Origin: Candidatus Heimdallarchaeota archaeon
GTDB lineage: Archaea > Asgardarchaeota > Heimdallarchaeia > Heimdallarchaeales > Kariarchaeaceae
NCBI GenBank assembly: GCA_021399405.1
Contig: JAAFKL010000036.1
Coordinates: 1-23,140, forward strand
Direction: 5' to 3'
Length of the DNA: 23,140 nt
Shown here: in pieces, positions 21,988-23,140 of the stretch
Layout of the letters: the number at the start of each line of letters is the position of its first letter
How positions within the stretch are numbered: the stretch's first letter is position 1
Notes under the pieces: generated by a model
Told to the model about the DNA's origin: nothing
Databases searched by the model: none
What the model saw: only the letters and a program-made list of their open reading frames with translations
Translations under genes and position numbers: made by a program

Positions 21988-22968
21988 TTATGCGATTGTA
22001 TCAATTAGGTAAGTAGTTTTAAAAAAATCAATGATCTCTCCTTCAATTCCTTCTTTCAATACTTGAAATAAATCACCTTTTTCTGCGAAATTAGAGATGA
22101 TGGGCACTATGTTTGAATGTGAGATGGTTCCACCAATACTGTGAGTATACTTATCTCCGTTAAAGATTGGAATGTCAATATACCATTCATCAAATTCCAG
22201 TCGTATAAATTGAATGAAATAGGGTGGTTCTGAACTTACAAAACCTATGAAGTTATCAGATAACTCCTCTTCGGTGGGTTGCGTATCAATTAATTTTTTT
22301 GAGATCTCTATATTGACTTTTCTTTCCTTAATTTTCCCATCTAAACGATTGTAGAACACGAAAATATGTGGTTTTTCATCTACTGAATTCCACTCATTAT
22401 CAGGAATTGGATGTGTAGAAGATAATAAATTAGGTTTTGTTCCTTGTGATTCTTCGGGTTCAGAATCGAACTCATGGGAATAGTCATTAAAAGTGAATAG
22501 TCTTTCTATTTCTTCTTCATCCCCAGTACCACGATCGCCCTCAATAATTGCAAAAATAAAATTCATCATATCATCGATAAAATCTTCATCACCAATAGAT
22601 CCATTATCTGGAATTAGATAGATGTAACTGGAATCTTCCATGTCATCCCAAAAGAATAATGAGAGGCCATAGAACAACTGATTTTTATCGTCATCTTGGC
22701 AGACCTCGATACAAATTTGATAGATGTCACCATGATGTGCAGGAGGATCGTGAATTCCTTCTATTATATCCTCTATATCATAACTATTAGCAGCAAACCA
22801 TGAATCTGTGAAATCCATTATTCCTGTGGAATCAGATATTTCATAATCAAAAAACGAGGTTGAAAATAAATTGATTTTGGGAATTTCAGGCTTTGATTTA
22901 AGGAACTTTAGGATCTTTAGCATTTGTGTTTCAAGTTCTGGATCTGTATCGGTGAAAAAAATAATCAT
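21988..22968 (-). CDS. Acidic protein of unknown function (326 aa)
   Basis: I do not recognise this protein. It is soluble, with no signal or TM segment, and very acidic in places (GDEEEIERLFTF, DSEPEES). It shows two beta-rich halves separated by a low-complexity linker near residues 165-195: an N-terminal half with strands such as YGLSLFFWDD and a C-terminal half with HIFVFYNRLDG and FIQFIRLEFDEWYIDIPIF. The halves could be repeats of one domain. The ATG at 22968 has a TATA-like AATATAATTA on the minus strand at about 22991-23000, about 28 nt upstream, consistent with a leaderless message. Confidence 0.65.
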   Translation of the reverse strand: MIIFFTDTDPELETQMLKILKFLKSKPEIPKINLFSTSFFDYEISDSTGIMDFTDSWFAANSYDIEDIIEGIHDPPAHHGDIYQICIEVCQDDDKNQLFYGLSLFFWDDMEDSSYIYLIPDNGSIGDEDFIDDMMNFIFAIIEGDRGTGDEEEIERLFTFNDYSHEFDSEPEESQGTKPNLLSSTHPIPDNEWNSVDEKPHIFVFYNRLDGKIKERKVNIEISKKLIDTQPTEEELSDNFIGFVSSEPPYFIQFIRLEFDEWYIDIPIFNGDKYTHSIGGTISHSNIVPIISNFAEKGDLFQVLKEGIEGEIIDFFKTTYLIDTIA

Positions 22969-22990
22969 TAGGTTGCCTCAAGAATGATGA

Positions 22991-23000
22991 TAATTATATT
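22991..23000 (-). promoter_or_regulatory. TATA-like box for the acidic protein gene
   Basis: On the minus strand this reads AATATAATTA and is centred about 28 nt before the ATG at 22968. I see nothing further in the last 140 nt of the window. Confidence 0.4.
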
Positions 23001-23140
23001 CAGACAAGATTTTTTACAAGGATTGTGTCATGTGTTAAGTAGATTGTCAATTTATAGGATCGATCTAGGCTGTCTCAAGTTTCGATGAATCCTTATTTTT
23101 TCTAGTATTCAGCTAATCAGTCTAGCGTTTGCTTCAGGAA

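Noticed and set aside
1..23140. CRISPR array or insertion sequence
   Set aside because: No regularly spaced direct repeats of 24-40 nt and no transposase or terminal inverted repeats were found; repeated motifs here are short operator-like sites.

Overview
The window is strongly AT-rich DNA (about one third G+C by eye) and almost certainly archaeal. The left edge, on the minus strand, carries the 3'-proximal signature of a 16S rRNA with the archaeal form TTGCACACACCGCCCGTC. Several genes have a TATA-like box centred about 26-28 nt before the start codon with no room for a Shine-Dalgarno site, as in leaderless archaeal transcripts, while genes inside operons have GGAGG/AGGGGG sites before TTG or ATG starts. 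Winged-helix regulators and glycosylation-rich surface proteins with a C-terminal membrane anchor also fit an archaeon. An Asgard-type archaeon is possible, but no gene here proves it. I see no transposase, integrase, CRISPR array or recognisable tRNA.

Layout. 1-83: orphan 16S fragment. 350-1287: two divergent small winged-helix genes around a repeat-rich switch region. 1325-1403: compact hairpin element between convergent genes. 1409-2435: two minus-strand genes, one resembling the SocA/DUF4065 fold, divergent from a four-gene ubiquitin-like operon at 2626-4708 (Ubl, E2-like, JAB/JAMM peptidase, ThiF/E1-like) across a repeat-containing promoter. 4708-11074: a secretome block with two large surface proteins, two small secreted proteins and one possible micro-ORF. 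11279-12744: an operator-like cluster, then a membrane-anchored extracellular protein overlapping a membrane-bound winged-helix regulator. 12815-14981: three poorly known genes, including a two-TM protein that overlaps its convergent neighbour. 15098-20320: a palindrome, broken-looking short ORFs, then a tight operon of SF1 helicase, unknown protein and PLD-superfamily protein. 20371-22968: a secreted C2-like protein, a zinc-ribbon protein and an acidic protein.

Most notable is the ubiquitin-like operon. Its E2-like protein has no cysteine at all, has Ser where the family Cys would be expected, and ends in LRGG, the ubiquitin tail. Its E1 has only zinc-type and Rossmann-core cysteines and none in the usual catalytic loop. 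The JAMM protease keeps a complete metal-binding motif. Together these point to a conjugation pathway that does not use thioester relay, or to an adenylation-only pathway. The helicase/unknown/PLD operon is a second candidate, plausibly defence-related or DNA-processing. Both functional assignments are inferences from sequence and context.
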